DNA from: Brachionus manjavacas
Lineage: Eukaryota; Rotifera; Eurotatoria; Ploima; Brachionidae
Direction: 5' to 3'
DNA: 64,000 nucleotides
NCBI GenBank assembly: GCA_019054805.1
Contig: JAHQIY010000009.1
Span: forward strand, 2,294,001-2,358,000
Shown: positions 22,000 through 34,785 of the stretch, piece after piece
How positions within the stretch are numbered: position 1 is the stretch's first letter
Layout: every line of letters starts with the position of its first letter
Made by a program: the position numbers and the translations under genes
The notes under the pieces: model-generated
What the model saw: only the letters and a program-made list of their open reading frames with translations
Database searches by the model: none
What the model was told of the DNA's origin: nothing

Positions 22000-24900
22000 A
22001 AGTTTGAATTTCTTTATTTTTGAGACTACGGGTTCTAGATTCAGTGCATTATGTAAGTTCGTTGTTCTTGACCCTTTCCGAGGGACAACATTTGTTTTAT
22101 CATTAGACCTTTCGTTGTTTAGATTTTTGTCCTTTCAGATTTACTTATCGTACAGTTTTCTAGGCCGTGATACATTATTGGTCTTACGTTTTTTTTAAAT
22201 AAGTGTCCCTTAAGTTGAGGACTGATATGTTTACTACATATATCTAGGTTTGTTTTGAGTAGGTAGAAAGCTCTCCAAGTGTTAAGTCTTCTTTCTCGTA
22301 GATGTTCTTTACTAAAGTGTTTACCGTCTACCCATACACCAAGGTATTTTAATTTTTTTACCCATTAAATTTTTTCTCCACAGAGCTCGAGTCTGATTTC
22401 GTCCTGCTTTGATCCATTTATATGCATTAATTGATTTTTTGAAGGATTGAATTTGATTTCAGCTTTTGTTCCGAAAGTCTCACATATTTTTAGTGCTTTT
22501 TCCATTTTTTGGATCGAGTCTGTCATAATTAATAGGTCGTCAGCATACATCAAAATTCCTGTTTTTTTTCCGTTTATGTCTGTTATTAGGTCTGTTTTCA
22601 TGATTTCATTTATTAGTTCTTCAACGTATATTGAAAATAGTTTTGGAGAGAGCGATCCACCCTGTTTTACGCCTATTGTCGTTTTGAAAATTGAGGATAT
22701 TTGGTCTTTATTTTATACAATCTCAAACGATTCTTCATAGTAGCTTTTTAACACTCTCCAGATCTCAGGCTCTACCTTGCCAATCATGTTTTTAAACATG
22801 ATTTCTCTGATTACTTTATCAAAAGCTTTGCTGGCGTCAATGGCACATATGAATAACTTTTTTTTACGCGCTTTATAGTATCCTTTAGTTTCGGTTAAGG
22901 TAAAAATTCCATGCTTTGTAGAGCTCTTTGCTGTGAAGCCAAATTGTGTATTTGGGTCACTATGTTTTCGCTTCAATCTATAAAGAATATATTTTTCAAA
23001 AATATTCGCAATGGTGTCAGATATTATAATAGGTCTGATGTTATTAATTTCATTATTTGGAGCGATTTTATTCTTAAGGATTGGAAGTTTTTTTCCTATA
23101 TTAAATAAGTCTGGTAATTGATTATATTTAATCATTGTTTCGATTATTATTGCTTTTATTGTCGAAATGTCGTCAATGCAACCATATTTAAACATTTCAT
23201 TGCATGTGTCGCCAAAGCCGCTTGATTTCCTATTGGGAAGTTCTTTGATTATTTTTTTGTAGCATCAGGATCTACTATTTTTGAGTCCATGTTCAATGTC
23301 TCGTTTATTTTTTTTTCGTAGTTGTTTACTTCTCTTAGTGTTTCGTTTAGTTGGTTTTGATAGATAATTTTATTCCTCTCATTAAAGAGATTCTCGAAAT
23401 TCTGTTTCAGTGCTTGTATTTCTACATTAACACTATCATCTTGCTTTCTTGTTCTTTTCATACTTTTTCAGAACTTATTTTTGTCTGCTTGAAACAGTGT
23501 TTCAATGTTTTTGGAGGCGATTTCATCAATGTTTATTGCTTTTTCTCTTTGTTTCAATCTGAATTTATTTTTATTGATTCTTAGTTGATTCTTAAGTTCT
23601 TCAGATTTAAAATCACTTTATTTCAATTTGAGGTAGGTGTCGATTACTTTGTGTTTTAGGCTTTTCATTTCGTCGTCCCACCATTTTTTTGATTTTACGT
23701 GTTTGTTCTTTTTCTGTTTTATTTTGTTTTCGAAGTATGTTGTTTCGACCATTGCGTCTCTCATTGAGCTAGCTTTTTCATTGAGTATTTTTGTTGAGGT
23801 GATTTTAGAGAAATATTTTAAATTTTCGTTTAAGGCTATAAGTATTTGCTAATCGTCAAGCTTAGTTTTAAGCAAGTTAGAATATGCCATTTAGTAATTC
23901 GTGTGGTGCCTATTTGTTTTCCCAGTAAGTTGTATTTTTTTGAGTTTATATAGATTACTTTTATCGCTTTTTATTTTAAAATTTTTAAGGTCAATTTTAA
24001 TTGAAAGTTGATCACTTGTGTTTGTTTGGTGTTCCGGCCCGTTTAGGATATTTATATGCTCAATTTTTTCAGCCATGTTTTCGTTTATTAGTACGTGGTC
24101 AATTCTACTACGTGGATTTTTTAATATGGTATTTTCGTTTTTTTTATTTGACATTATAATTTTGGTGGTATTTGTTTGTTTGAAGGTGTAATCAGTTTTT
24201 TGACAAAATAGATGGCTAATGACGGTAAGGTTTTCACACTCTATTAATAGATTTACAATTTCGGTAAAGTTAGATTTACGGTTTAAAACAGTGTTAAAAT
24301 CACCCAATAAACAAATTTTAGGGTTGCTATTTTTCGGGTATATTTTGTCAGCTATGTTAATTATCTGACTTACTAGAGCTTCGAATTTAACGACCGAGTC
24401 AGCTGGTCCTTCAAAATTCATATATACGCCTATAAGGTAAGTGTTATTTATTTGGCATAGCGAGATTCGGTCTGATATGAATTCTACTTGTGTGTTTTTT
24501 AAGAGATCTTTTCTAATTAGCCAGCCTGTTCCGCCATGAGGTCTTCCTACTGAAAATTCTGGTGGCATTGAAGTCTCATGTATCAATTTAAAATTCTTGT
24601 TAAGGACTTGATTAGCTTGCTTTGCTGTTTTTAGCCAAGTTTCCTGAATGAAAATGATTTGGGACTCTTCAGTAAGTTCGTTTACTTAATAGAAATTTCC
24701 AAGCAGGTTTTTACAGTTGAGTGTAAAGATGCTAATTTTGTCGTATGGTTGTTCTTTATTGATTATTTGTTTTTGTATTGGTTCATTTGGTGTAGTCAGG
24801 CAACTCATTGTTATTGATTCGTATTTTGTTAAAGGTGTTTGTGGTACTACAGTTAGTTTATTATTTACAGCAAAGCTATGTATATTGCCGCTTTTCTTTT

Positions 24901-26100
24901 TTAATTCTTTAAGCGATGATTTTCTTGGTTTTCCTGTTGATCTTATGGATTCTACCAGATCTGAGTCCCCAGAAGTACTCGGTACCCGCTTGTTTTAATG
25001 TAGTCAATACCGTACTTAAGTCTCCCTTCACCATGGTCCAGTTTCTCGTCTCTCCCAGAGCACTCCTTTCGTGCTGCCCTCTCGACCTCCATTTCGTTTG
25101 TTGTTAGATCACGGTTGATATATACTCCTTTGTATTTTTCACTTCTTTTCAGATTCCTTGCCCAAGAAAGAACTATATTTGTAGCTTCTTTGTCCTTTAG
25201 TTCGACTTTAAGTAATGCTGGTCTATTATCCTTTCTCGTTTTGTTAATTCGATAAGTCTTTTTAACATAATCTGATGATGGTGCTATGCCTAGTTCTTTA
25301 AATAGTTCAATTGTTACCAGTTTTTCATCTTCTGCTGCATCTAACTTATTCTCGTTGTTAGATTCAGCAATTTCATAAATTACTATATTACTAGCCTTGT
25401 TCTCCTTCGCCTTTGCTTCCCTCGCTATTTTTTCTATTATTACAATTTCAGAGTTGTTATTCTTCCCCTTGTTTTGAAAGAGATCACTGAGTAGAGAGGG
25501 CTAACTTGTTGTTGGTACGTACTCTCTTTCAGGATTGATATCTCTCGCTGGCATGACCATTTCTACATTATTAATGCTTATGTCATCAAGTTTTGAGGTA
25601 AGCGTAGCTATATGTGTATTTAATCTTTTTATCCCCTTCGAATTTTCGAGTTCCTTTTTTTCAAATTGTTCCAGTCGTTCAGAGAGTTTGTTAACAAATT
25701 GTTGGTTAGTTATCATATCATTTCTGAGTTCATCAATAATACGATCTTTCGATTTAATAATCCATTCAAGATCCTCTAGAAGAATCAGACGATTCTTTAA
25801 GTTTGAAAATTCAGTCCTTTCAATGTATCGAGATTCTGTGGGACTAAGATCTGGACTTGTCTTCGATCTTGGTCGTTTAGATGTCTCTGATATCATGCAA
25901 ACATGCTTTTGTCTAGTATTCTGTGGAGTCCTTTGTAGAGTTGACCAAGTGGTTGTCAAATTATCTTCCATAATTTATGTTAATTAATTACGTAAAACTT
26001 TACGAAAGATGCCTTTGTTTTTACAAGACTCTTTTTCAAAATCTTTATCCAATTTATCTCCTGAGAATTCAAAAATATTCTTAAGTCAAGTCAAATGATT
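22000..26100 (-). mobile_element. Near full-length LINE with RRM-type ORF1, endonuclease and YADD reverse transcriptase
   Basis: ORF1 starts at 25971 with a coiled coil (to 25501) and, past one stop, continues to about 24960 with an RRM-like block (NIVIYEIAES; ALLKVELKDKEA; VYINRDLTTNE). The endonuclease follows (ISIFTLNCKNLLGN near 24730; ICLLGDFN near 24320; SRIDHVLIN; TSDQLSI). The RT at 23195-22210 has IRPIIISDTIANIF, AIDASKAFDK, GVKQGGSLSPKLF and MYADDLL, then the thumb and tail. Several stops and shifts mean it is inactive. It lies against the right edge of duplication copy A; its absence from copy B suggests insertion after duplication. Confidence 0.88.
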
Positions 26101-26279
26101 TAACTTTTACAAAATATAAATCAATTCAAAGTCTTTACTAAAAAGACTTAATTATTTGACTTACGTACAAGTCTGGTAGTAATCAGTCACACATAAATTT
26201 ATTTAATATGGATGTAATAATTTAAATAGTAAGTTTATTATTTATTTTGAATACAAGAAGTTTTCAAATTCGAATTTAA

Positions 26280-27430
26280 CTTACTTTGGATTTTTATCCG
26301 AATAAACTATTTATTCAATGGTCTTCAAAAATTTTTAATTTATTCCAATTTTAATATGTGTCCAAAAAACAAATTCCATTTCATCACTAGTTTTTATTTT
26401 ATTGGATTCGTTCATGATTTAATTCAAGAAAAAACATCGAAGAAGTGTCATTTTTTAATAAAAACGAAAAAAATTCTCCATAACACCATTTACTCCAGTT
26501 TTTTATTTAAGATTCTGAAACAAGAGAAAATTCTGTACGGGAGTAATTGTAATTTCTTTTTTTTTTGTTTTTAAAATTTTTAAAAAAAAATTCACATATA
26601 TTTTGCCAAAACGACTAACATGTCCTTTTATGCATAAAAAACTTTCTATTTCTATAATCGAAGGACACTTTTGGAAAAGATTAACTAAAAATAAGAGATT
26701 TTTTTTCATAGATTCTTTTCGGATAAAGTTTCCATCTAATAAACTTTTAAAACATCTTCTTAAAATAAATAGAGTTTTATCAATAATTTAATAAGAAACG
26801 AAAGATTTAAAAAAAAATCCCGTTGTGGATGCAAGCTTTTTTAGTCATTTTCTACGAGTTACAGTATTAGGACCACTTTTATGTATAAATTTTACAAATG
26901 ATTTTTCGCATGAGGTATTTTGTCAAATTCAAATAAAACTTGAACAAAAATGGCGTTTTTGGGCTGAAAAATTTTCTGTAATTTCAAAAAAGGTGAAACA
27001 AACACTGTTTCATTTAACAGTTTAGCTTAAAAAAAAATTAAAAGAAATGCCAATAAATTGATTATAATTGAATGTTTATTTAAAATTTAAAAAAAATTTT
27101 TTACAATTATAACCACCAAATTTAAAATGTTCTGGGGAGCGATTAAAAAAAATTTACAAATTATTCTATTATTCTAGTTTGTTATTTAAATTTTTGAAAG
27201 TCTACTTTTTCAACAATATTTACCATTCGACTTTGTATTTAAGCTTAAAAGGCGGTAGAATGACCGATATTTCCAAATTATGTCTTACAGGCTTCTTTTT
27301 GCTGAGATGATACTTGACCATTTTTTGATTCAAATACATGTTAACACACCAGACGACTTGATTATTCCATTGATATGGATAATAATAACCCAGCAAAAAT
27401 TTTCCATTCAATTTTCATATTTAATTTTAT
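26280..27430. repeat. Dispersed repeat R, copy 1
   Basis: It shares long blocks with 49813-51600 (for example ATCGAAGGACACTTTTGGAAA) and, at 27165-27430, with 63140-63430. Plus-strand text near 26840 reads VLGPLLCINFTND, resembling an eroded RT motif; the minus strand at 27411-27220 has a conserved short ORF. Similarity to copy 3 resumes weakly at about 27600-27720. The family is not identified. Confidence 0.7.
27220..27411 (-). CDS. Conserved short ORF of repeat R (copy 1)
   Basis: The frame ends in FKLKYKVEW-stop and includes PYQWNNQVVWC and KKPVRHNLEIS. The second copy at 63389-63201 keeps the same frame, length and stop with mostly conservative differences, which suggests that it codes for protein or recently did. 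I do not recognise the family; it may be the last exon of a transposon gene. There is no signal peptide or helix. Confidence 0.4.
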   Translation of the reverse strand: MNGKFLLGYYYPYQWNNQVVWCVNMYLNQKMVKYHLSKKKPVRHNLEISVILPPFKLKYKVEW

Positions 27431-27481
27431 CTAAAATTTATTAAATAAAACTTAAAAAGCAAAAAAAATTTACTAATATCT

Positions 27482-27592
27482 TAATATAATTAATATCAAA
27501 AATTTTTTTATAATTAATTAATTTATTATAATTAATATCAAAAATTTTTTTATAATTAATTAATTTATTATAATTAATATCAAAAATTTTTT
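27482..27592. repeat. 42-bp tandem repeat, about 2.6 copies
   Basis: The unit contains AATTAATATCAAAAATTTTT followed by TATAATTAATTAATTTATTA; copies are nearly identical. It is very AT-rich. Confidence 0.85.
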
Positions 27593-28299
27593 TTTAAAAT
27601 TAAATCTCAAATTATCAGATTAACCTTTTTTACATTCTCCTCAACCTTGAAAAGTCAGTCTGTAATTTCAGCAATTTTTAGAATATTTTTCGAGACTTTC
27701 ATTGCCAACTTTGCTTATTATCATGCAAAAATCGATTTTTTTTTAAAAAATAAGGAAAGCTATCATAACTTACAAAATCTTACTAACGCTGGAAAGAGAA
27801 GAACAACCAAAAGAAAAGGAATAAAAATATAAAGATTTTTATTACCTTAATCGAAAGTTTCTATTGTTTTATTTTCTCCTTATTTGAATTGATTTTTGTT
27901 CTTCATCGTTTTAATATAAAAAAATGAAAAGATATTAAAAAAAGTGGCATATAAGAGCATATTAACATTTCGAATCATTCTTTAATTTTTGAAAATATTT
28001 TCTTTGTGAAAAGTCTAAAGCTTTGTCTTTTATTTGTAAATTTTATTTTATTTTTTTTTAAATTGCCTTTGAGGCGTTCGTTGAAAATAAATAAATAAAA
28101 AAAATTATACAAAATATTTTATCTAAATGGTCAGCTGTAATCGAACGTAAGCGTAAGCTTAATGCATTTTATAAAAGAATTATATTAAAAACTTTTTTAA
28201 ACTATCTTGAAACAGCCAATTTTCTTATTAACTGATATTTTTTTTAATCAATTTCTCTGATTCTTATAAAAATTTAGTGTTGGATGGAGATGCAGATAG

Positions 28300-28490
28300 A
28301 CCAAATCGGTCCATTAATCGGTCAATTAGCTTGTCGGCTTGCCGGCCGAAATTTTGGACCGTATAAAAGACTGGTCAAAAAAAAACGGGTGGTCAAACAC
28401 ACGGTAACCGTTTTGGCGTGCGGTCATTTAGCGGGTAAGCTTGGCGGTCAAAATTTTGGACCTTTTCTTTTAAAAAACTGGTCAGACATA
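28300..28490 (+). repeat. GC-rich imperfect tandem duplication
   Basis: Two related blocks, about 28315-28383 and 28422-28487, share GGTCA(A/T)TTAGC, a G/C-rich GGC(T/G)TGCC-like centre, AAATTTTGGACC and ACTGGTCA. The base composition is unlike the surrounding DNA. A 78-codon plus-strand ORF crosses both but has no recognisable domain. Confidence 0.5.
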
Positions 28491-28919
28491 AAAAAATTAA
28501 AAAGACAACAAAAAATCTAAATGAATATTTTTGATTCTTTCTGGATTTTTATGGTTTTTATGGTAATTTGTTATTAAAAGATGTTGGATTAGTATAAAGA
28601 CTTTTCAATTTGGTTGTATCGCTTTCAGCTTAATAATTATTAGGAAAGTGAAATTTTATTGCGTTAATGCTTGCAATTTCAAATTTGACTTTGGTACGAT
28701 TGTTACATTTTTGTTTACTTGTTTAATTTGTTCTAAGTTTAACAATTTTATTTCCTTTGATTTTGAATATAAAGGGCTGTTACTCACTCTCAGCTTTTTC
28801 ATTCAATAATTTTCTCTCATTTCGTAAGTTTTCATCAATAATAAATTCAGCAGGTGTTAAAAATGGGTTCAAATAAATATTTTTATAATCATTAAAATTT
28901 TTTAAATTTTTGGCATTTT

Positions 28920-29255
28920 TTTATATTTCATTTCTGTCTACTTTGTCATCAAATGCGATAACCAACGGCGCTATTTTATCTTTATTTTTATCGTTTTTTT
29001 TTAATCTAAATGTTGAATTCACTTTATCAGGCAATATATTTATATCTCTAAATAATTTTTGGACGAGGTTTATATTATCTTCTTTCTTACCTTCAATTGT
29101 TATTTTATTTGACTCAGGAACACCAAAAATCAAGATCTTGTTTCTTCGATATTCTTTTTCAGCTTGCTCACTATTTACAAAGTTTAAAACTGAAATATTT
29201 TCTGCTGATGGTGGAGTTGCAACTGATTCATGCTGATCTACAATTTAGCCCAGTT
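28920..29255 (-). mobile_element. LINE ORF1 fragment
   Basis: The minus strand reads KILIFGVPESNKITIEG, LVQKLFRDINI and FRLKKNDKNKDKIAPLVI, the esterase-free RRM-like ORF1 pattern of CR1/L2-type LINEs. It ends at 28921; no endonuclease or RT is attached. Confidence 0.65.
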
Positions 29256-30124
29256 ATTTGTAACCTGTTTATTGTTTATACATTTTAGTCTACACATTTT
29301 AGTTAAATAAATTTAATTCTTTGTTTAATTTTTTTATTTCGTTTTGTTGTATAGATAAATTTTAATATTTCTAGTATTAGAGTTAAAAATATGAAAGTGA
29401 GGAACACAAATAACATTAGAAGATCTTATACCATCGCTTTTAAAAGATCGGCAATTCTTCATTTCGACTTATCAAAGAGTAAAAACAAAACCGCCGAGAA
29501 TTTAAAAATTTTAAGGCCTTCGTTGATTAAATGGATTAACCAAAGACAAGTTATATTTAACAAGCTACAAAGAGTGAATAATAGACGAGTTATAAATGAT
29601 TGAAATATGAAAAAGCCGTTGTTTCCTGATAATGAGGCTAGGCTCTATGACTGGTTTAAAAAAATGAGGGAGGACCAAATAGGTGTTTCTTGTTTTGAAT
29701 TACAAAAAAAAATGTTGGCGTTGATGGACGAATTTAAACCAGAAATACCGCCAAAGCAAAAATTTACCGCCGTATCCGTATCTTACGGCTGGTTGCGACG
29801 TTTCAAAAAAAGAAACAATCTTATTATCAGACGAATTTCTGGTTCTGGTAAGGGAATACCTAAAAATTGCAAATTTATTATTACAAAATATTTAGACGAA
29901 GTAAACACTAATATAGAACCAAACACTAAACATACACTGTTGATCATAGAGGTGTAAAAAAATCATATTCAAAATCAGCTGGCAAGGAAAAAGTTAGACT
30001 TTCGTGCCTTATGTGCAGCTCATTAAGTGGACAAAAGCTTCCAATCTTATGCGTGGTTCCACGAAAAAAGTTAATTCCAAATTTAGAACTAGACGATAAT
30101 TTAATTATTATTTATGAAACTAAA

Positions 30125-30316
30125 GGTTTTTTATACAGTTATTTTTAAATAAATACAATAATCATCTTAAGTGGTTTTTTATACAGTTATTTTTAAATAA
30201 ATACAATAATCATCTTAAGTGGTTTTTTATACAGTTATTTTTAAATAAATACAATAATCATCTTAAGTGGTTTTTTATACAGTTATTTTTAAATAAATAC
30301 AATAATCATCTTAAGT
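30125..30316 (+). repeat. Four exact 48-bp tandem repeats inside pogo ORF
   Basis: Units start at 30125, 30173, 30221 and 30269 and look identical. Since 48 is 16 codons, one frame stays open through all four (unit WFFIQLFLNKYNNHLK). Confidence 0.95.
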
Positions 30317-30494
30317 ATTATATTTAAGGAACTTTTGACTCAAGAAATTTAAAAGAGCATTTTACTGAACGCGTTCTAAAACCCCATCTCCTAAAACATC
30401 AAATTAAAGAATCGATGATTATATTAGATAGCGCTAGATGTCACTTAACCGCCGATTTTAAAAAAAGTTTAAATGATCTTGGATGCAGCTTAGT

Positions 30495-30502
30495 TTTTAT
30501 TC
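30495..30502. repeat. Target-site duplication (left) of the giant transposon
   Basis: TTTTATTC here and at 40457-40464 directly flank GGCAATG...CATTGCC. Confidence 0.9.
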
Positions 30503-31089
30503 GGCAATGTGAAAACTTTGTACAAAAATTACAGTACAAAAATATAAACTGAAATTTTTTTTCCATTATTGTAATTGAAACATTTTTTTTTAAGATATTC
30601 GATGTACAAAATATTTACAATTCAAAAAAATCAAAATGAAAAATATCTAATAAATAAATCATCAATAAATTTTAATCGATTTTTGATCTGAACGGTTGTT
30701 ACTTTTGCAAATTATACTAAATAAATAGTTCACAATGCTTTTTTTAAGACTGAGGCTGAAGTTGTTCCAAACTTAATATAATTTTCTGATTGTGAAAAAA
30801 TGGTTCTGTAAACAGGACAATATAGAACAAATTTTTACAGATGAATTCCGAGCTCTGCAAAAACTCTGCAATTTATTGCATGTTTAAATCATGTATTTTT
30901 GATATTGTGCATCTAACAGATAATTGAACAGTTTTTAGTAGTAAAACAAATATTTAAAGCCTATTTTTACTATTAATTCGATTGAAATTGATTGAAATTG
31001 ATTTATAGAAATTAAAATTGAAAGAAAGTTTTATTTTTTTAAAATATTTTATTATACAAAAAATAAATTAAAATTTATTTTTTTTTTTG

Positions 31090-31240
31090 TTTGTGAGATC
31101 CTTTTAGTGGTTATGAAATTTGCAAAATCGAAGCAAAAATACATTAAGAAGCCCAGATGTTAGTGAAAATCTATGGATATGTTCCTCTGTCTTATTAAAA
31201 TTAATCAGATTTGCCGATAATCTCATTGGGAACTTATTTC
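31090..31240 (-). pseudogene. Short open remnant near left end of giant transposon
   Basis: The minus strand reads RLSANLINFNKTEEHIHRF, then SLTSGLLNVFLLRFCKFHNH and a stop. The composition looks protein-like, but I cannot name the family. It lies downstream of the C2HC gene on the same strand. Confidence 0.25.
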
Positions 31241-31445
31241 CTTAATAGATTTGCAGATCAATATTTGATCACTCCCATTTGATTTTATCTAACAATCCAA
31301 TTAATTTTGAAAGACATTGGAGTTCATAACCATTAATCTTCACCTTTCTGAGCTTCAAAAGTATTTTCTCTTGATTTTGAAAAATCAATCATCCCATTTT
31401 AGAATCTCAAACTATTATATACAATTTACAATATAAAATGGTTTT

Positions 31446-34400
31446 TTAAAAATCCATTGTCTCGAAATTTTCGACACAATGGGTTTTTTGGCTTTCTGAC
31501 AGGTATTTTTTACTGAATGAGTGAGGAATTTCGTAGTAAATTCCTCCATATGGGCCCTGTCTCACCATTCGACCATTCGCTTTTCCTCGACTTTTAAAAA
31601 TTCAAACAACTTGAACTTCATCACCTTTGTGGACATATTTTGGAATACTTTTATTGTGTCCAATCTAGATGAGTATTTAAAATTAATCTGGATTAGAAAG
31701 ATAAAAGTTACTTGATCGATCGCTGAACATTCAGAATGATTGTCTGTAGGAAAATTAACAGTTTTGTAATTGTTGTTTTTGGATCTAAAATCTAATTTCT
31801 AATATAAAACTAATATTAATATATAATTTTCAAAAAAAAAAAATAAATAACCTTCCTTTTAGTGTCCAATTCATCAAGACAGGAATCCGAGTCAGTGTCA
31901 GTTTCAGAAATTACTGCAAGTATTGATTTTTCAAGGTTTTTAGGTAATTCATTAAGAATGTCTTTATCTTTAAAACCATATTTTGGCTTCAGATTTTCGT
32001 TAATAGGATTGAGGGGACAGTTGATACCACTTACAAAAATATGAAATTAGAAAAACTAAGATATTAATTTTACTTTTTGTGTCTTTTTTTATTAGGATCA
32101 ACATTATTCTGTCCTCTACATAAACCGTAAGGACATGAAGTGTTTATCGAATTTCTTAAAATAATTTTCGGTAATGAACCATCGAATGGAATATTGAAAG
32201 ACTTCTTTAAATCATTTAACTCTTTTTCAATAATTAAACATTTATCTTCTCTTAAATTAAAAAATTTTAAAGAGATTTTATGAATAAATAAAGGAATCGA
32301 AACAAAACAAATCTTTTTTTAAGTTCTGATTTTAAATTTTCTAATTTTTTTAATTCAAGTCTTTTATTATATTGATTTAGAATCCTTGAATAATCCAAAT
32401 CAGCTGAGAAGCTTCTAACTCGTTCATCTATTTCTTCTTTAAGCTTTTCATTGCATGATTTAAGACTAGTATTAGAATTCATTAATTTCATCCTAAAATT
32501 TTTTTTGATTTTATAACTTTTTACAATAAACATTAAACTTTACTTGTCTGATTCAAGTTCTTTGATTTGTAAATTTAAGTGTCTGACTTTTTCTTCAAAC
32601 TTGTTCGAACTTTTCAATTCTTCTTGATGATTTTTTTTTTCATTTTCTAGCTGCAGTATTCTCTGATTCAGTAAATTATATTCTGCAGACAATTTACCAT
32701 ACTCAGATTTGCTTTCTTCTAGTTGACTTATTAAATCTGACTCAGATCTAGCTAAGGTTTCTCTTGCAAAAATAAAAAATTAAGGTTTATTTTATAATAA
32801 TTGGCAATTGAGAATAAAAATACATACTTGTCGTTTTCACGATTTCGAATTTTCCTTAATCTTAATCCTGAATTCTCTTTACCAATTCGTTTTGATCTTT
32901 TTTTTCGAATTATCACTTTTTCAATTTCTTTATTTTCATGATTTTGATTTTTTCACTTATTATAGATTTTTATTTAAAAAACAAATTTTAAAGTTTTTCT
33001 ATTTATTACCAGCTTTCATCATTTGTTGCCTTTAAATCACTGATTTCCTGATATTTCCTAATAAATTTTAGATAAAAAATTAAATTTTTTTGTTATTTTT
33101 ATTTTTTTTATTTAGTACTCAATCAATTGGTTGGTTTTTGAAACAATTTTATCTCCAATTTTTCTTTCTCTTCAGAAAATTTTTGTGTCAATAATTTCTC
33201 TCTTTTTCATGAACTTTTCTTTTTGATCTATTTTTAATTTTTCGTTCATGTACAATGCATTCTTTAAATCGATTTCAGTCTGACGTTTAATTTCTTCAAA
33301 CTATTTTAAAAATTATATAAACAATTGGATATATATATTTTTTAAATCATTACAGATTTCCAATTCGGACAAGATTCTAAACTATAATGCTTTTTACTTA
33401 ATGAATTTCGGCAATTGAAGCTTGAATCACAACCAGGAAATTGACATTGTTTTTTTTTCAATAATTTTGTATCATTTTCCAAAGTCTCAATTAATTCTTT
33501 AAACTCTTGCCTTTCCTTTTCATAATCTAAAAAATTTGAATCCCTTTCTCTAATCAAATTTTCAAATTTAATTTTACTTAAAAGATATTTTAGTTTTTAG
33601 ATAAAATATATGAATTATTTTACTTTGTTGCGCTTTCTTCTTTTAAACTTTGAATCAGCATATTTAATTCTTTCTCGTTATTAACGCATGACTCAATTAT
33701 TGTCTCTTGGTTTCTCTATTTCATCTAATTAAAATATAATAGAATTCAAAAATAAAATATTTGAGTACCTTTAAGGAATTTATTTCTAACAGTTTTTCGT
33801 CAAAACACTCTCTCCAATTTTGACTTATTTGTGACGTGATTCTTTCACATTGAGACTTAAGTTCTTCTATATATAAGTCCTTTTCATTGAGTCTACTATT
33901 TACTTCTTTCAAGCTCTCATGTAAAACAGAAACTTCGTTTGTCCGAATTATCGGATCAAAATCGCAATCAGTATAAATCTCAATATCAAAACTTCGATTT
34001 TTATCCGGGGTGGAGGTTTCTGGTCTGGAAAAATTCTTTTGAAAGATTGAGTTAGTTTTTCTTTAATTATTTCCAGACTTGTTTATAAATCACAATTTTA
34101 AGTCTAAGCCACAAGAAATTAAGTCAAAGTTATGACTTGCACAAAAATTTTTATCAATATCTGCTTCATTTTGACCAGTTGAAAGAATTTTTTCAAAATC
34201 TGCTTACAGAACATAACAGACCACAAAGTGAAGGATTAACAGCCAGGAATTCGAAAGCAACTACTTTATTGGTATTAAATATGAATTTATTAAAAAATTT
34301 TAAGTCATTGACTTGATTTGACTTAAGACTTTTGACTTAAAAAGAAGTGTGATTATTTTTAAGGATTTACTTCGTTCTTTTCTTTATTTTGAAAAATTTT

Positions 34401-34785
34401 GCCCACATTACTGATGGTTTCTTGAATAGTTTCTTTTACTGTGTTTTTGATATCGGATGAAATGTCCTGAAAATAGACCATTTAAAAATAATATCGTTGT
34501 AAGTACTTAAATTACCAAAATCGAATCAACAAGCTTTTGAGAAAAATTGGCTTTTTCTTCTTTAGAATTATCATTTTCGGATAAATCATTAACCATTTCT
34601 TCGTTAAAATGTGATTTTTTAACTGGACTTTTTTTCACTTTAATCAAGTTTTTTGAAAAATCATCTCTTTGAACAATTTTGTTATGTTGAATGCTTTCAG
34701 GGAGCATTGAACTAGAAATAACTTTGATTTTAGGATTCTTATAGATTTCACTAATTTCATGTTTTCGTGATAATTCTTCTGACAT
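31446..34785 (-). CDS. Coiled-coil protein with two MYT1-type C2HC zinc fingers (multi-exon)
   Basis: It starts at ATG 34785 (MSEELSRKHEISEIYKN). Recognisable exons: 34785-34516, 34467-34371, about 34025-33772, 33720-33630, 33570-33350, 33300-33180, 32945-32826, 32765-32545, 32505-32320, 32250-32055, 32022-31870, then about 31750 and 31640-31446. Most encode charged heptad-rich coiled coil. Finger 1 (33440-33365) reads CQFPGCDSS...KKHYSLESCP. Finger 2 is split by an intron and reads CPYGLC, 12 residues, H, 5 residues, C-P, the exact C-x4-C-x12-H-x5-C spacing of MYT1/ST18 fingers, which bind DNA. The C-terminus (VRQGPYGGIYYE) is unrecognised. The junction between exons 2 and 3 does not fit in phase, so an exon is missed or broken. 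It lies inside the giant transposon, so it is cargo. Confidence 0.6.

Larger units (their letters stand above)
29391..30502 (+). pseudogene. pogo-like transposase, 5' half, split by the giant transposon
   Basis: It has an N-terminal helix-turn-helix (RSYTIAFKRSAILHFD), a second CENP-B-like DNA-binding region (29607-29880; SYGWLRRFKKRNN), then DDE pieces: VDHRGVKKSYSKSAGKEKV, LPILCVVPRKK, and MIILDSARCHLT with the second catalytic Asp. The first Asp is lost in a deletion near 29930. There is an in-frame TGA at 29601 and a 48-bp tandem array at 30125-30316. The frame stops at VFI where the 9.95-kb element begins and resumes at 40465 with PPTLT. Confidence 0.85.

Noticed and set aside
25535-25987. 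150-codon plus-strand ORF
   Set aside because: It is antisense to the coiled-coil LINE ORF1, and its Leu/Ser/Phe-rich text has no domain.
26825-27025. Reverse transcriptase exon (VLGPLLCINFTND)
   Set aside because: Only one eroded motif is visible in an otherwise non-RT context; kept only as a remark on repeat R.
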